Source: Byssothecium circinans (taxonomy: Eukaryota; Ascomycota; Dothideomycetes; Pleosporales; Massarinaceae). Taken from it: DNA of 64,000 nt. The notes beneath the pieces were generated by a model. The model was given only the letters and a program-made list of their open reading frames with translations. It had not been told where the DNA came from and searched no databases. Below, one piece after another: positions 1 through 10,791 of this stretch (position 1 is its first letter; each line of letters opens with the position of its first letter). The DNA is taken from the NCBI GenBank assembly GCA_010015675.1, contig ML976992.1, positions 760,491 through 824,490 of the forward strand, read 5' to 3'. Made by a program: the position numbers and the translations under genes.

Positions 1-54
1 AGCTCCCTAGGGGCCTAAGGACCTTCTCCCAGAGTGATGACAGGTATCACGTGT

Positions 55-86
55 TTACGGGCCGTAGCTACGCCTACGGCCCGTAA
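55..86. repeat. Perfect 13-bp inverted repeat, 6-nt loop
   Basis: The arms at 55-67 and 74-86 are exact reverse complements around a 6-nt spacer and are GC-rich (core CGGGCCGTAG). The hairpin directly abuts the stop codon (87-89) of the truncated secreted-protein paralogue on the minus strand. It could be a transcription-end hairpin, a transposon-terminus remnant, or the scar of the event that shortened that gene. The structure is seen directly; its role is inference. Confidence 0.7.
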
Positions 87-1057
87 TCAGCTTTTTTTAA
101 GCCCTCCGTACGTAAGTAGCTCTAATTTGACCCGTAACGTACACCTCATGAGCTCATACGTAGCGTAGTACGGACTGTTGGACACGCTGAGAAAGTCGGA
201 GAGGTAACGAAGTGCAGGAAGATCTTCCTTGGGCCAGTTTACATCCTTCTTCATATGCGCCGGTGACGCTACGTTCAGGGCGAAGATAGCTGTTGCGAAC
301 ATGTAAGTCAGCATGCGTCCAAGTGCACCAGCTCCAAGGTGAGCGGTTTCAAAAATTGCAAGATAGGTTACGCACCTCCCCCAACAGGGTTAACAACGCC
401 GGTGTAATATGCTCCGGTCATCTGTTCACGTTATGTCAGTGCCCAATTCCTTCTTCGGCGACCCTACTAACTGCACAATGGCTTACATGATAGACCTTGC
501 CGCCCTTTACTGGCTCATATGTCTGTCTGTCGACCATAAGACCCCCTGAGGGGTCCCTATGCATGTAGCTGTAACCGATGTTATCGCCGCCATCCTGTTT
601 TGCTTTCATACTGACCCCGAGGGCTTCGAATGCTTTGGACGGCCCCAAATACTCCTGGAAGTTGATGCGATAGGGTGCTATAACAGTCTCCGCCCATCCC
701 CATTGGGTCATCTCCGCTATTGAACAATGCCGGTCAGTCAAATCCTAAAGAGCCACGATATAGGCAATGGATATACTACGAACCTTTCAAGTCACCATTC
801 CACTCACCTCGCATCGAAGGTGGCTGCCGCGTGTCCTGGTACATCCTGCCTGCTTCTTCATCGCTGAGAATCATTCCTCTAACCAGTTTCTGGCCGCGGC
901 ACACTGCGTCTGCCCATAAATCTTTCCCCGCAAGTTCCGATGGATCCATGCCTTTCTGTATTGAGGAAAGCACGCGGTCGGTATTCAGGGAGGATGGAAC
1001 GGGGTCTCGTGTTGAATTCAGATGTTGATTGTACTCTTCACGAGTGGAAAGAGTCAT
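87..1057 (-). pseudogene. Truncated paralogue of the adjacent secreted protein
   Basis: I do not recognise a named family. Exons 784-1057, 487-716, 376-421 and 87-289 join in phase to about 250 residues. They align with exons 1-4 of the neighbour at 1148-2692: introns fall at the same positions and phases, and the third exon is 46 nt in both. Shared features include a DLWADAVCRG-like block (neighbour ELWDKASCKG), a GDLK motif before intron 1, a WGW motif after it, and a TGA-Y/R-Y block in the small exon. The copy starts with a polar sequence and no signal peptide, and its start lies only 90 bp downstream of the neighbour's stop, leaving little room for a promoter. The 3' end diverges after the LSD motif and lacks the neighbour's last exon. 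It is probably a degenerate tandem duplicate; an expressed short form or a chimeric read-through product is possible. Confidence 0.55.
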
Positions 1058-1147
1058 ATTGATCGGGAGATGTAGATGTTGAAGCGCTTTATTTTTGTAA
1101 GCTTCAAAAATCTCTCCCCTTCTCTCTACAGTGAGGAGTAAATGTGA

Positions 1148-2692
1148 CTAACCAAGAGACTGTTCGCTTACTAGCCCTATGCCAGGAGCAATATTGCGGG
1201 TTGGGTGATACACATGAACTCGACGGAAGTTGTTTGGGCCATGTTGTTTCATCTCGTGTTCTTGGACGACACCATCTTGTCCCATACTGCGTACATGGAG
1301 AGCATTTGGTTTCTGGCCTCCCAGCTGAGATGCAGGTGTGACTTCGACATGGGAGTTGTTTGAGACCTGTTGCTTCATCTCGTCTTGTTGAATGGCACCC
1401 TCCTGCTCCATACCGCTTACATGGAGGACCCCTGAGATCTGGGCTCCTGACTGAGGCGGAGGCCTGTCCTCGACATGGAAGATGAGATCGGGCTCTTGGA
1501 ATTCATCACCTTTGTCATTCATGAAGACAGATACTTTGGAGATCCACTTCTGGCCAAGCTGTGCCTTGTGCTGGAGGAGGAACCAGGCGAAGGAAGCGCC
1601 ATTGTCCGATCCTGTGCATTCATTAGCATCAAACTTGCATTATCTACCTCCTCCTAACACAAAAGCTTACCTAGTATAGCCTGTCCAGCCTCGCTCTTCA
1701 TGTCGAAAGTAGCACCAGGCCAGACAGACAGCTTCTTCCCAGCATCATGAAGTACACGAGCGATGATCTCGCTTGTATGGAAGTTGGCGATATCTTGGAC
1801 CCAGAAATACTTGATGCTTCTAACGTTAGGGTTGTTGCGGAACCAGTAGCCCCAAAGGATGTCGGACATCTTGTTCAGTGAGGGAAGCTCTTCGTTTTTG
1901 GCATCGCGGTACCAGTGATATCGGGCTCCGTGCATTGGAGACGTGACGTATTGGGCATAGATGACTGCGGTATCGTCAGTAGTCGAAGAAGCTTAAAGAA
2001 TATAAGAGATTTACCTCCGCTGAGATAATTGACAACGAATAGATATCGCGCACCAGTTGCCTTGCATTCACATTAGCTTTGATGTTCACTTGACAGATAC
2101 CTTGATTGAATTGGCATACCCGATACGTCTTTCCATCCACCTCGTATGTCTGCTGCTCCATGGGAATCTCGTTGCCCTTGAAATCTTTCTTATGCGGATC
2201 CCAATGCTCCACATGATAGACGACATTGTCCTTGCCGGGTTTTCCGTTCAGCCTCAAGGCATGCGTGACGCTCTCAACGTGCCAAAAACCATCGAAGTCG
2301 CCTCGTAGTTCATCGTCAAGATTGTTCGTAGGGAAATCGGTCCAACCCCACTTTGCCAACTCGCCTGTCTCCTTTTCAGTACATATGCTGCTCCAAAAAC
2401 TATGATACATACTTTTCAGATCGCCCTGCCAATGGCTAGCAGCCGATGGGGGCGTCCTCTTGTCGTCGATGAGCTTTCCAGCATCCTCATCGGTGCCGAG
2501 CATAGCCGCCACGAGGCGTCCTCCCTTGCACGACGCTTTATCCCACAATTCATCCTCGGCGATCTCGTCGGGTTCAAAGCGGGCGACCAGCTTGCGGTGG
2601 TTGTGAAATGGCTGGCTACGGGCAACGGGCGGGCTTAAGGAGAGCGCGTGGCATATGAGGAAGCCGACGAGAAATGTAAATCCGAACTTCAT
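1148..2692 (-). CDS. Putative secreted protein of unknown function, 442 aa
   Basis: I do not recognise the family. Five exons (2413-2692, 2120-2364, 2015-2060, 1671-1964, 1148-1611) join in phase to 442 residues. The start at 2692 is chosen because it begins a good signal peptide (MKFGFTFLVGFLICHALSLS); an upstream in-frame ATG would add an Arg/Ser-rich stretch. The mature part has an ELWDKASCKGGRLVAAML block, a WGW motif, a TGA-RYLFVVNY segment in the 46-nt exon, a WPGATFDM motif, and then an NGASFAWFLLQHKAQLG motif just after intron 4. The tail after HVED contains two diverged copies of a roughly 40-residue unit (HVxxMxQxGxxQxxEMKQ). Intron 1 (2365-2412) is 48 nt and stop-free, so retention would keep the frame. 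The paralogue at 87-1057 supports every shared splice site. Function is unknown; an extracellular role is inferred from the signal peptide. Confidence 0.75.
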
Positions 2693-4186
2693 GACGGGCA
2701 ATCGCGTGTTGTGGAGAAAACTGCGAAGAATGAGTGTGGAGGTGGAGCGGGGTGAAGTGAGGTGGGTGGGGCACGAAGAGGAGTGGAAGGCGCGACGTGA
2801 CGCGAGTGAGAGACACACGAAGCGGGAGACCAGGTAACGGAGCACCGAATATTACGTCACTCGGAATGTCTTACACCTACTGTACCTCATCGATCTATTC
2901 ATTGGTACTACTGCTCACAATGCCTGGTGCTAGGGAATACACAGAGCCACCATTAACACCCAATCCCCGGGTTAGTCCCCCCGAGCTTATCTCCCTGCAA
3001 AAACAAGCTTTCTACTATAGCAAGCCGGTGGTTGAATATCATTAGCAGGAATTTATTAGTATGTGTGATGAGAGATATTTTCTTACGTAGCAATGCTCAC
3101 GCAGTGAGCCTAGGATGGTAGTAGTAATCTTTGTTCGTGTTTTACCCTATGGCAATTTTGGGTACAGGATGATTGATGTGAGAAATTTGGAAACACACTC
3201 AACTGTAAGAGTTTTATGGTAATTAGTCTTGGCTGGGAAGGTTCGCATCGACGTGATTACATTATGGGTTTTGCAGAGCTACCAGAGCGGACAAAGCCGC
3301 CAGAATGACCATTCAAAATGAACCTGAAGTCATCTAATACAATTTGAGGGTGGATTTTCCGTACATAAAACTAAGCTTCTTTGTGGTGGGTGGCCCGAGT
3401 CGATTCACAATTACATGCCTGACTGTCAATAGGAGACGCCCCAAAGTTCCCGTAGGATTCGTTCACATCTGGAATTGTGTTAGTAACGACGACAAACGGC
3501 CCGGCCAATACTGCAAACGCACACACAAACGGCGGTTGCCGACGGCCACATGCACATACCAGTACAGTGTCATGGCACATACCTAGGCACACCCCTCTCT
3601 CAATCACCTTTGACCTCCTATAAATATTTAAATAACGACAAATTCTGCAACACAACCAATACGGCACGCGTTCGGTGGTCTAGGAAACCGCTATCCTGAC
3701 TACTACTTGGTATTATCTAAGTGCGTTGGTTCGAGTCCGGGTTTGGCGGTTTTCCACCGGCTTTTTCAAAAATTGAAGAGATACAGCTCGACTCTCTGCT
3801 CTCACCCTCCCTTCCTAACATTCCTTAAAAAAAATCCGGCGTGAGGGTTTTTCTACTGAAACATGTAGTTTTTTGGCATTTTTTTTCTGGCCTGGCCTTT
3901 TTAAAAGTTCGCCGAGGTGGAAAAAGAAGGTGGGAAAGATGGGAAAAATAGATTGAGATTATGTACAAATGGAGCAGGCTCCAGGAAAGCACAACCGTCG
4001 GCGGGAAAATATGCTGACTGATCGGGAGGTTTGCCGAAAATGCCTCGACCAAAAGCAAAGTTGAAAGTACTCAATTTTGGTTCAAGGATCCAGAGCAGAA
4101 GCACAGACGCAATATATGAATAGTCGTATGCTACTAGTGGAAAAATCTTATTTGATGCTCTCGCATTCACATCTCGCAACACCCAT
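2693..4186. other. Intergenic, AT-rich, no gene recognised
   Basis: Only short frames lacking family signatures are present. The stretch is the 5' flank of the secreted-protein gene and the 3' flank of the old-yellow-enzyme gene (both minus strand). A sequence at 3728-3738 matches the tRNA B-box consensus exactly and a T run follows near 3763, but no cloverleaf could be drawn. The segment has A- and T-rich tracts such as 3828-3836. Confidence 0.6.
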
Positions 4187-5423
<1,237 letters not shown>

Positions 5424-5726
5424 GTTGGTTGAGGAACTGGGTAGATGGAATAGGAAGCACAATGGACACAAAAGAGTCTTTTCCAAATTGATACGCTCAT
5501 TATCGGAGAGGGGATAATGTTCATATTTATAGGTGGGTAGGATCTTGACGAAGGGGTTTTCCGCCGTGCAGGCGGTAGGAGAAGGCATGCTGACAGGTAC
5601 TCAGCGGGCGAACACTGTAGCACAGACCTTTGCGCTGACAAATTCCACCCTTCCTTCTCCGCCGCGGCGGAGGGGTATCCTTATCACACATCAGCTCCCA
5701 TGAACTCCTCTTTGCAATGACACACA
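5424..5726. promoter_or_regulatory. Divergent promoter between OYE and Zn2Cys6 regulator genes
   Basis: This 303-bp stretch separates two start codons facing away from each other. A shared control region is inferred from layout only. It includes the CGCCGCGGCGG-like sequence near 5660-5670, a GC-rich palindromic CGG/CCG context of the kind Zn2Cys6 proteins bind. No binding site was verified. Confidence 0.4.
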
Positions 5727-7784
5727 ATGATAGTATCGCCTTCAAATCAAGAACCGGCATTAAAGAAGCGGAAACTCCGAAAAGGTACGCATAGCTGTTG
5801 GGAATGCAAAAGAAGGAAGGCGAAATGCATCCTCACAACATCCGAAGGAGTGTGCGTTGGGTGCCGTTATCGAGGCACTGAGTGTGTGAGCCAGGAGGAG
5901 GAAGATGTAAGACGGGATGGGGCTACGAAAGCGACCGATCGGCGTCTTGAACGTGTTGAATCGATGCTAGAAGTTCTGCTCGAACAACAGCGTGGACATA
6001 AAGATGCATCTATCACTCGGACGGCCAGCAATAGCCCACACGATGAGATCCAGGCGTATGAGACCGTTATTGTGCCCAATAACACAGTATCGACATTACA
6101 CAACTCTCCGATGCTTCAAAGCCCAACCCCCACGCTTACAGAAACACTACAAACCCTCATTCCAAGTCCGCGAGAATGTCAAAAGATCTGCGATTCAGCA
6201 AAATTTGCCACCTGCTTCTTCTTACAGCTTCTCACCCGGGATTACCTTACGATCTCCGCGTCTTTGCACAACAAGGTTGCCGCGGACGTAGGCATGTCAA
6301 CGCCGCCAACGCTCAACATGCATCCAGTACTTCTAGCCCAGAAACTTCTGATGCTTGCCTGCCTCAGCCAATACTCATCCGGTGGCTCAATTGTCGATGA
6401 ACAGCATTGGAAAGCCCGGTCGCGCGCCATGGCTACCGCAGCCACCAAACTCGTCAATACAAAAGATCATCTCGTTCTCAATGCAGAAGGCTTAGAATGC
6501 TTGATGCTGGAAGCAACGTACTACTACAATGACGGCAACCTACGTGAAGCCTTTACCAGTGTACGAAGAGCGATGGCGCTAGCACAACTCCTCGGCATCC
6601 ATCGCTCCGTCCATCCAAGCATCCAGCAGGTCGATGATTCATCTCCGCGATTTGATCCCGCCTACATGTGGTATAGGATATTGTACGTGGACCGCCTTCT
6701 ATGTCTCGTTCTAGGACTCCCGCAAGGCTCGCCTGACACCAAGTTCGCAAACACCGAAGTGATGTATATTTTGAATATTGAAGAGCGCCTGGAACGAGAG
6801 CACTGTGTGCTTGCATCACGTATACTGGACCGGAACGAGAGAGAGGACGAAACTTGGACACTCACCAAAGATATTGACAAGTCACTGCAGGATCTCGCTT
6901 CATCCGTCCCACCGGAATGGTGGCATCTTCCCACAGCCTCGCAAGTCAATTCGCCTTCCGATAAGTTCTATTTCACGGGCCGCCTTGTCAACCAGCTCTT
7001 TCACTTCAGTTTGATCAACCAAACGCATCTGCCTTACATTTTCCGACCAGTAGTCTCGAAGAAAACTGCACTAAATGACATCTTGCCGGCCAACTACGGC
7101 TATAGCAAAACACTCTGTTGGACCTCAAGCCGCGAGGTCTTCGCTCGCTATCTGATTCTCATTGATTTGGATTTCGTTGCGCACGCGTATACCTTCGCCG
7201 ACTTTTTCGCTCTCATAGCCGCCGTTACTGTTCTTCTTCTCCACATCGACCATCACTGGAAGTCCCAATTGCATTCCACATCACCCCCAAGCTTCCTCTC
7301 ACACATGCGATCCAGCGACCTCGCAAAGATCCAGAAAATTCTTCATCATATGCGTACAAAGCCTACATCAAGCACCTCTACCAAAGGCCCGAGAATACTG
7401 CAAGAGCTGCTAGCGGTTGAAGAAGAGTCGTTTCAGTTCAAGAGTGTGGGCGCAGGTAGCATTGTGAAAGACGATAATGCAGATGAGAGGCCGTTCTTTG
7501 AGATCAAGATACCCTACTATGGTATCCTCCGATTGAGCGCGAGGAAGATTTGTTTCCAGAAGGGTGGAGAGTTTGAGGATGTGAAAACTAGTGTGCGCAT
7601 GTTGGAGCAAGAAGAAAGTGATAGACTTGAGGGGGGAGAAGCGGCAGGGAATGAAGACGCAGTTCTGGGTCGGTGGGTTACGGATACCATGGGCAGTGAG
7701 TTTGGTGAAGGGGACTTCGGCGGTCTGGAGATGGCTTTTTTCGAAAGCTTGCAGGGAATCGCAGATCCTGACCCAATAGCATAG
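5727..7784 (+). CDS. Zn2Cys6 (GAL4-type) transcription factor, 685 aa
   Basis: This is a single-exon nuclear regulator. A basic stretch (KKRKLRKG) precedes the binuclear zinc cluster at residues about 24-54: CWECKRRKAKC, then CVGC and C in the spacing expected for six zinc ligands. A short coiled-coil-like linker rich in Glu, Arg and Leu (LERVESMLEVLLEQQ) fits dimerisation. The middle part carries the fungal-specific transcription-factor domain, with ATYYYNDGNLREAFTSVRRAMALAQLLGIHR and MWYRILYVDRLLCLVLGLPQG segments typical of that fold. The C-terminus is acidic. The length is usual for the class. The gene is divergent from the OYE gene and close to GNAT, ABM-like and P450 genes, so it may be a pathway-specific activator; that is inference. 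No introns are needed. Confidence 0.92.
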   Translation: MIVSPSNQEPALKKRKLRKGTHSCWECKRRKAKCILTTSEGVCVGCRYRGTECVSQEEEDVRRDGATKATDRRLERVESMLEVLLEQQRGHKDASITRTASNSPHDEIQAYETVIVPNNTVSTLHNSPMLQSPTPTLTETLQTLIPSPRECQKICDSAKFATCFFLQLLTRDYLTISASLHNKVAADVGMSTPPTLNMHPVLLAQKLLMLACLSQYSSGGSIVDEQHWKARSRAMATAATKLVNTKDHLVLNAEGLECLMLEATYYYNDGNLREAFTSVRRAMALAQLLGIHRSVHPSIQQVDDSSPRFDPAYMWYRILYVDRLLCLVLGLPQGSPDTKFANTEVMYILNIEERLEREHCVLASRILDRNEREDETWTLTKDIDKSLQDLASSVPPEWWHLPTASQVNSPSDKFYFTGRLVNQLFHFSLINQTHLPYIFRPVVSKKTALNDILPANYGYSKTLCWTSSREVFARYLILIDLDFVAHAYTFADFFALIAAVTVLLLHIDHHWKSQLHSTSPPSFLSHMRSSDLAKIQKILHHMRTKPTSSTSTKGPRILQELLAVEEESFQFKSVGAGSIVKDDNADERPFFEIKIPYYGILRLSARKICFQKGGEFEDVKTSVRMLEQEESDRLEGGEAAGNEDAVLGRWVTDTMGSEFGEGDFGGLEMAFFESLQGIADPDPIA

Positions 7785-8065
7785 ATTCATACTTACGTTT
7801 GTGTTGACGCTTTCCTGGAGAAATCTTCACAGTGAAACTACCATCTCTGAACCTGAATCTCGCGTTCTTCCATTTCGTCGTCTTTCTGTCTTTTCCTTCC
7901 AGCCATCATATCAACCCTCTCCATACTGCAATTTCTCCTCGATAGACCTCTCGTCCATTACAAAGAGAACACCGTGGGAAAACCAGGATAGAATTCAAAT
8001 CATGACCTCGATAACTATGCGTAGAAACTCCCTATGGTTTCCTTTCCGATAATCTGCCTGGGACG
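7785..8065. other. Short convergent intergenic region
   Basis: This lies between the 3' ends of the Zn2Cys6 regulator (plus) and the GNAT gene (minus). It is pyrimidine-rich. No gene or RNA is recognised. Confidence 0.6.
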
Positions 8066-8752
8066 CTACCCCCTCGCCCTCCTAACCATGCACCCCCACC
8101 AATCCACCCCTTCCCCACCCCATTCCCCCCTATCAAACGTCACCTCCCTCACAAGCTCAAACCCCCTCTTCTCGTACATCCCCCTCCCTGCCAGGCTCGA
8201 ATCCAAATATACCACCAAGCCCTCCTGATCCGCCTTCTGCAACCCCCAATCAACCAACAACCTCGCGGCCCCGCGTCCCTGGTGCTCAGGGTGCGTAGCA
8301 AGCGTATTCAGCATCAAGTACGGCGTCTTGGTGCCCATGACTTCGAGTTGCGCGTTGCGGAGGGGCGTGAAGATTGCGGCCAGGGCGTCGAGGCGGACTT
8401 CTGGTGGTATGAACGGTTTTTTTTCTTTCTCTTGCTCCTCATCACTAGTTTCCTGGGCAGGGGTGCTCTGCGCATTACATAAACTCCACACCGCAATCGC
8501 AATCGTTCGTCCCGCATTCCCCTCGGGATCATCTTCGCTGGGTTCTAAATCCGTATCGACGACTTTCCAATGCCACTTGTTCGGCTGCCCGATTTCTTTC
8601 TTGCGATCTTGTGCGGCGCCGCGGATGGAGGATTCGGTGATGGGTTTGTTGCTGTGGACGAGGTTGTGCGTGGGACCGCGGTAGGCGAGGGTGCAGATGC
8701 GGGTCCAGGATAGGGTGTCGGAGGAGGTCATGGGGAGGAGTTCCAGTGGCAT
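8066..8752 (-). CDS. GNAT-family N-acetyltransferase, 228 aa
   Basis: This likely transfers an acetyl group from acetyl-CoA to an amine; the acceptor is unknown. The start at 8752 (MPLELLPMTSSDTLSW) matches the usual N-terminal beta strand of fungal GNAT proteins; an in-frame upstream ATG at 8827 adds a non-conserved stretch. Motif A of the GNAT fold is clear: LMLNTLATHPEHQGRGAARLLVDWGL, with Q/R-x-x-G-x-G/A for the CoA pyrophosphate. It is followed by VYLDSSLAGRGMYEKRGFELV, the motif B region. Residues about 95-135 form an acidic, charged insert (DEEQEKEKK) that may be a flexible loop. It is a single exon lying between the Zn2Cys6 regulator and the ABM-like gene. Confidence 0.88.
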   Translation of the reverse strand: MPLELLPMTSSDTLSWTRICTLAYRGPTHNLVHSNKPITESSIRGAAQDRKKEIGQPNKWHWKVVDTDLEPSEDDPEGNAGRTIAIAVWSLCNAQSTPAQETSDEEQEKEKKPFIPPEVRLDALAAIFTPLRNAQLEVMGTKTPYLMLNTLATHPEHQGRGAARLLVDWGLQKADQEGLVVYLDSSLAGRGMYEKRGFELVREVTFDRGEWGGEGVDWWGCMVRRARG

Positions 8753-9338
8753 GGTTGAGTGCTGTGGTAGGATAGCAGGGATGGGATGGATGGGCCAAGT
8801 AATGTACTGGACCAAAAATTTGATCACGTGACTGAATGGGATGGAAGGTGACGGCGGCGAGGAGAATTTAAATGGATGTTTAGATAACTTAAAGAGATAG
8901 GTAATACTGAGCAGCAGTTCAAAAGGATGTAAAGGTATAGGGAATTTATGGATATTTCTTGAAGCGATTGATCCCGAGGTAGCGGAGAGTTCCCTGTCAG
9001 CGATCAGTCGAACCGACGATGAGTCACCAAGTTATCTTCATATCTTGTGTCCAACCGGATAGAAACTGCCCCGCAGTACCACTAAAGGATCGGACATGGC
9101 TTCGGGCTTCACACATCGGATATACAGTACAGGGTCCGACTTGTCGTTCTTCGTCTGCTTTAGGCCACGCACATGGAGTTTTAGAAAGATTAAAGTATGA
9201 ATCAGGAATTTTCATTCAGCCGAAGAATACAATCCAATGCCGCGTCCTACAGTTACAAAGAGTCCACCTTCGACTTAGCATACACCAGTCAAACTACCTA
9301 TAGAGACAGATGGGTAACAATTGAGGCCATTCGCCGCC
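8753..9338. other. Intergenic, no gene recognised
   Basis: This is the upstream flank of the GNAT gene and downstream flank of the ABM-like gene, both minus strand. Short open frames here show no family signature. Confidence 0.55.
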
Positions 9339-10091
9339 TCAGATATCCAGCAACTTCATATGGTCCGTTTGAATCATGTTCTTAACGATGGAATCCTCAA
9401 CCGCCGCAAAGTTCAACGACTCATCCTGGTCCCTCCACAACACATGCTCCGCTGTACTCCTCCAGGCGGTAACCATGCAAAACGAATCCTTGCCAGCCGT
9501 CTTCTCGAGGTGCCACCCGCTGCCCAGCCTGGTTCCATTGGCCTTTCTGATATACCCTTGGTACAGCGGACACAGCATCTTGAACATGGAATCGAAAACC
9601 TCCCTCTGCCCCTCTTTAATGACATATCGCTCGAGGCTAAAGACGACTTCGGCCGTCAGTGCCTTCTGCATGTCGTCGTCCGTTCTCGGCAGCGGCAGCT
9701 TCTCATGTGGCGTGTCGATATGGAACATCCATTCAACGGTGAGGTATTCCTTCAAGTCCTTGAGGAGGTCCTGGTTATCCTGCGAAGGAATCCATTCGTC
9801 CATGTGCTGCTCGATTGAGTCCCATTCGCCGATGATGTATAGGACACGGTTGTCTTGGGAGTCCCGGTCGGGGTCAGTGGGGGGTGCAGAAAGGGTGTGG
9901 TGCGATTGCATGATGTAGAAAGAGCGTCCCGTGTAAGTTTTCATCATTTGACGGGCGAGCCGGAGTTTGGCGCGGAGCTGCGGATCGGTGATGGAGACGC
10001 CATGGTGGAGTCGAAGGCGGGCAACCTCGGTAATGGGTTTGACCGGCGGCGTAGTAGAGGCGGATACCGTATTCGATTCGTCTGACGACAT
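9339..10091 (-). CDS. Dimeric alpha/beta-barrel (ABM-like) protein, 250 aa
   Basis: This single-exon gene encodes a probable soluble protein with two stacked ferredoxin-like ABM/dimeric-barrel halves. The first half (about residues 20-125) contains a LYIIGEWDSIEQHMDEWIPS motif, the 'W-x-s-x-e-h' signature of ABM domains. The second (about 140-245) repeats the pattern with FSLERYVIKEGQREVFDSMF and CMVTAWRSTAEHVLW. Duplicated ABM proteins are common in fungi and usually lack an assigned reaction; relatives include small cofactor-free monooxygenases and heme- or aromatic-binding proteins. No signal peptide or membrane segment is seen. It lies divergent from the P450 gene and near other redox genes, so a role in oxidative tailoring or detoxification is plausible but unproven. 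Confidence 0.75.
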   Translation of the reverse strand: MSSDESNTVSASTTPPVKPITEVARLRLHHGVSITDPQLRAKLRLARQMMKTYTGRSFYIMQSHHTLSAPPTDPDRDSQDNRVLYIIGEWDSIEQHMDEWIPSQDNQDLLKDLKEYLTVEWMFHIDTPHEKLPLPRTDDDMQKALTAEVVFSLERYVIKEGQREVFDSMFKMLCPLYQGYIRKANGTRLGSGWHLEKTAGKDSFCMVTAWRSTAEHVLWRDQDESLNFAAVEDSIVKNMIQTDHMKLLDI

Positions 10092-10791
10092 GATGAGGGT
10101 AGTCTTATAAGCGATGGGATGTTCAATGCTGATGATGATTGCGTGTGACGATGGTGTGGAATGGTGGATGAGCGTAGGAGGGACGGGAACGTGGTGGCTT
10201 CATTTTGTATTCGCTCTATTAGGCCGCAGTTGCACTGCGTATGTGTAGGCAGAAGGTGCTTGCGTGTTAGAATAAGAAAGAACCGAAAGCGAGCAGGATG
10301 AGGAAGCTATCGCATGACTCAGCACGCTCGCGCTAACCGCTAGCCCCATTGATGCTCGTACTCTCATCTTTTCTTCATCCAGATGTCACCCAGCAGCGCT
10401 CAACTCATCTCGTATCTTTCACCATCTAGTATTGATATACTACTGAATCCCACTAATTCCCCTCGAAGGGCTACTCCTTCAAAGCAAATAAAATTCAGAT
10501 AGTCACATGACCAAGATATGGCCCGGGGCGCAGGTTCCTCACTCCGTTCTCTGGCTTCTACCATAACATTGCTTCCAACATTCATGTTGTTCAATGGATT
10601 GGGCTCACTAATTACGATACCAAGCCGTGTAAGCCGTGTAACACTGATGCTACGCCGCTCTTGGGATCCGTGCCCGCTTCTTACGCCACGCAGCAAAGCT
10701 GCAACTTTCAAGCTTCTCCGATCTTGTTAAATAAGCTCTTCTTTTCATAGGACAGTTATAATTCCCTTGATTTGATCAAGCTATCGCTGGG
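10092..10791. promoter_or_regulatory. Divergent promoter between ABM-like and P450 genes
   Basis: This 700-bp stretch separates two divergently transcribed genes. It contains a short tandem repeat of GTAAGCCGT near 10622-10640. No gene signature is seen, and regulatory use is inferred from gene orientation only. Confidence 0.35.

Noticed and set aside
3670..3770. tRNA-like segment: exact B-box match GGTTCGAGTCC at 3728-3738, partial A-box, downstream T run
   Set aside because: I could not pair an acceptor stem or a complete T stem, and the anticodon arm is unclear. It may be a tRNA-derived relic, but a covariance search (tRNAscan-SE) is needed.
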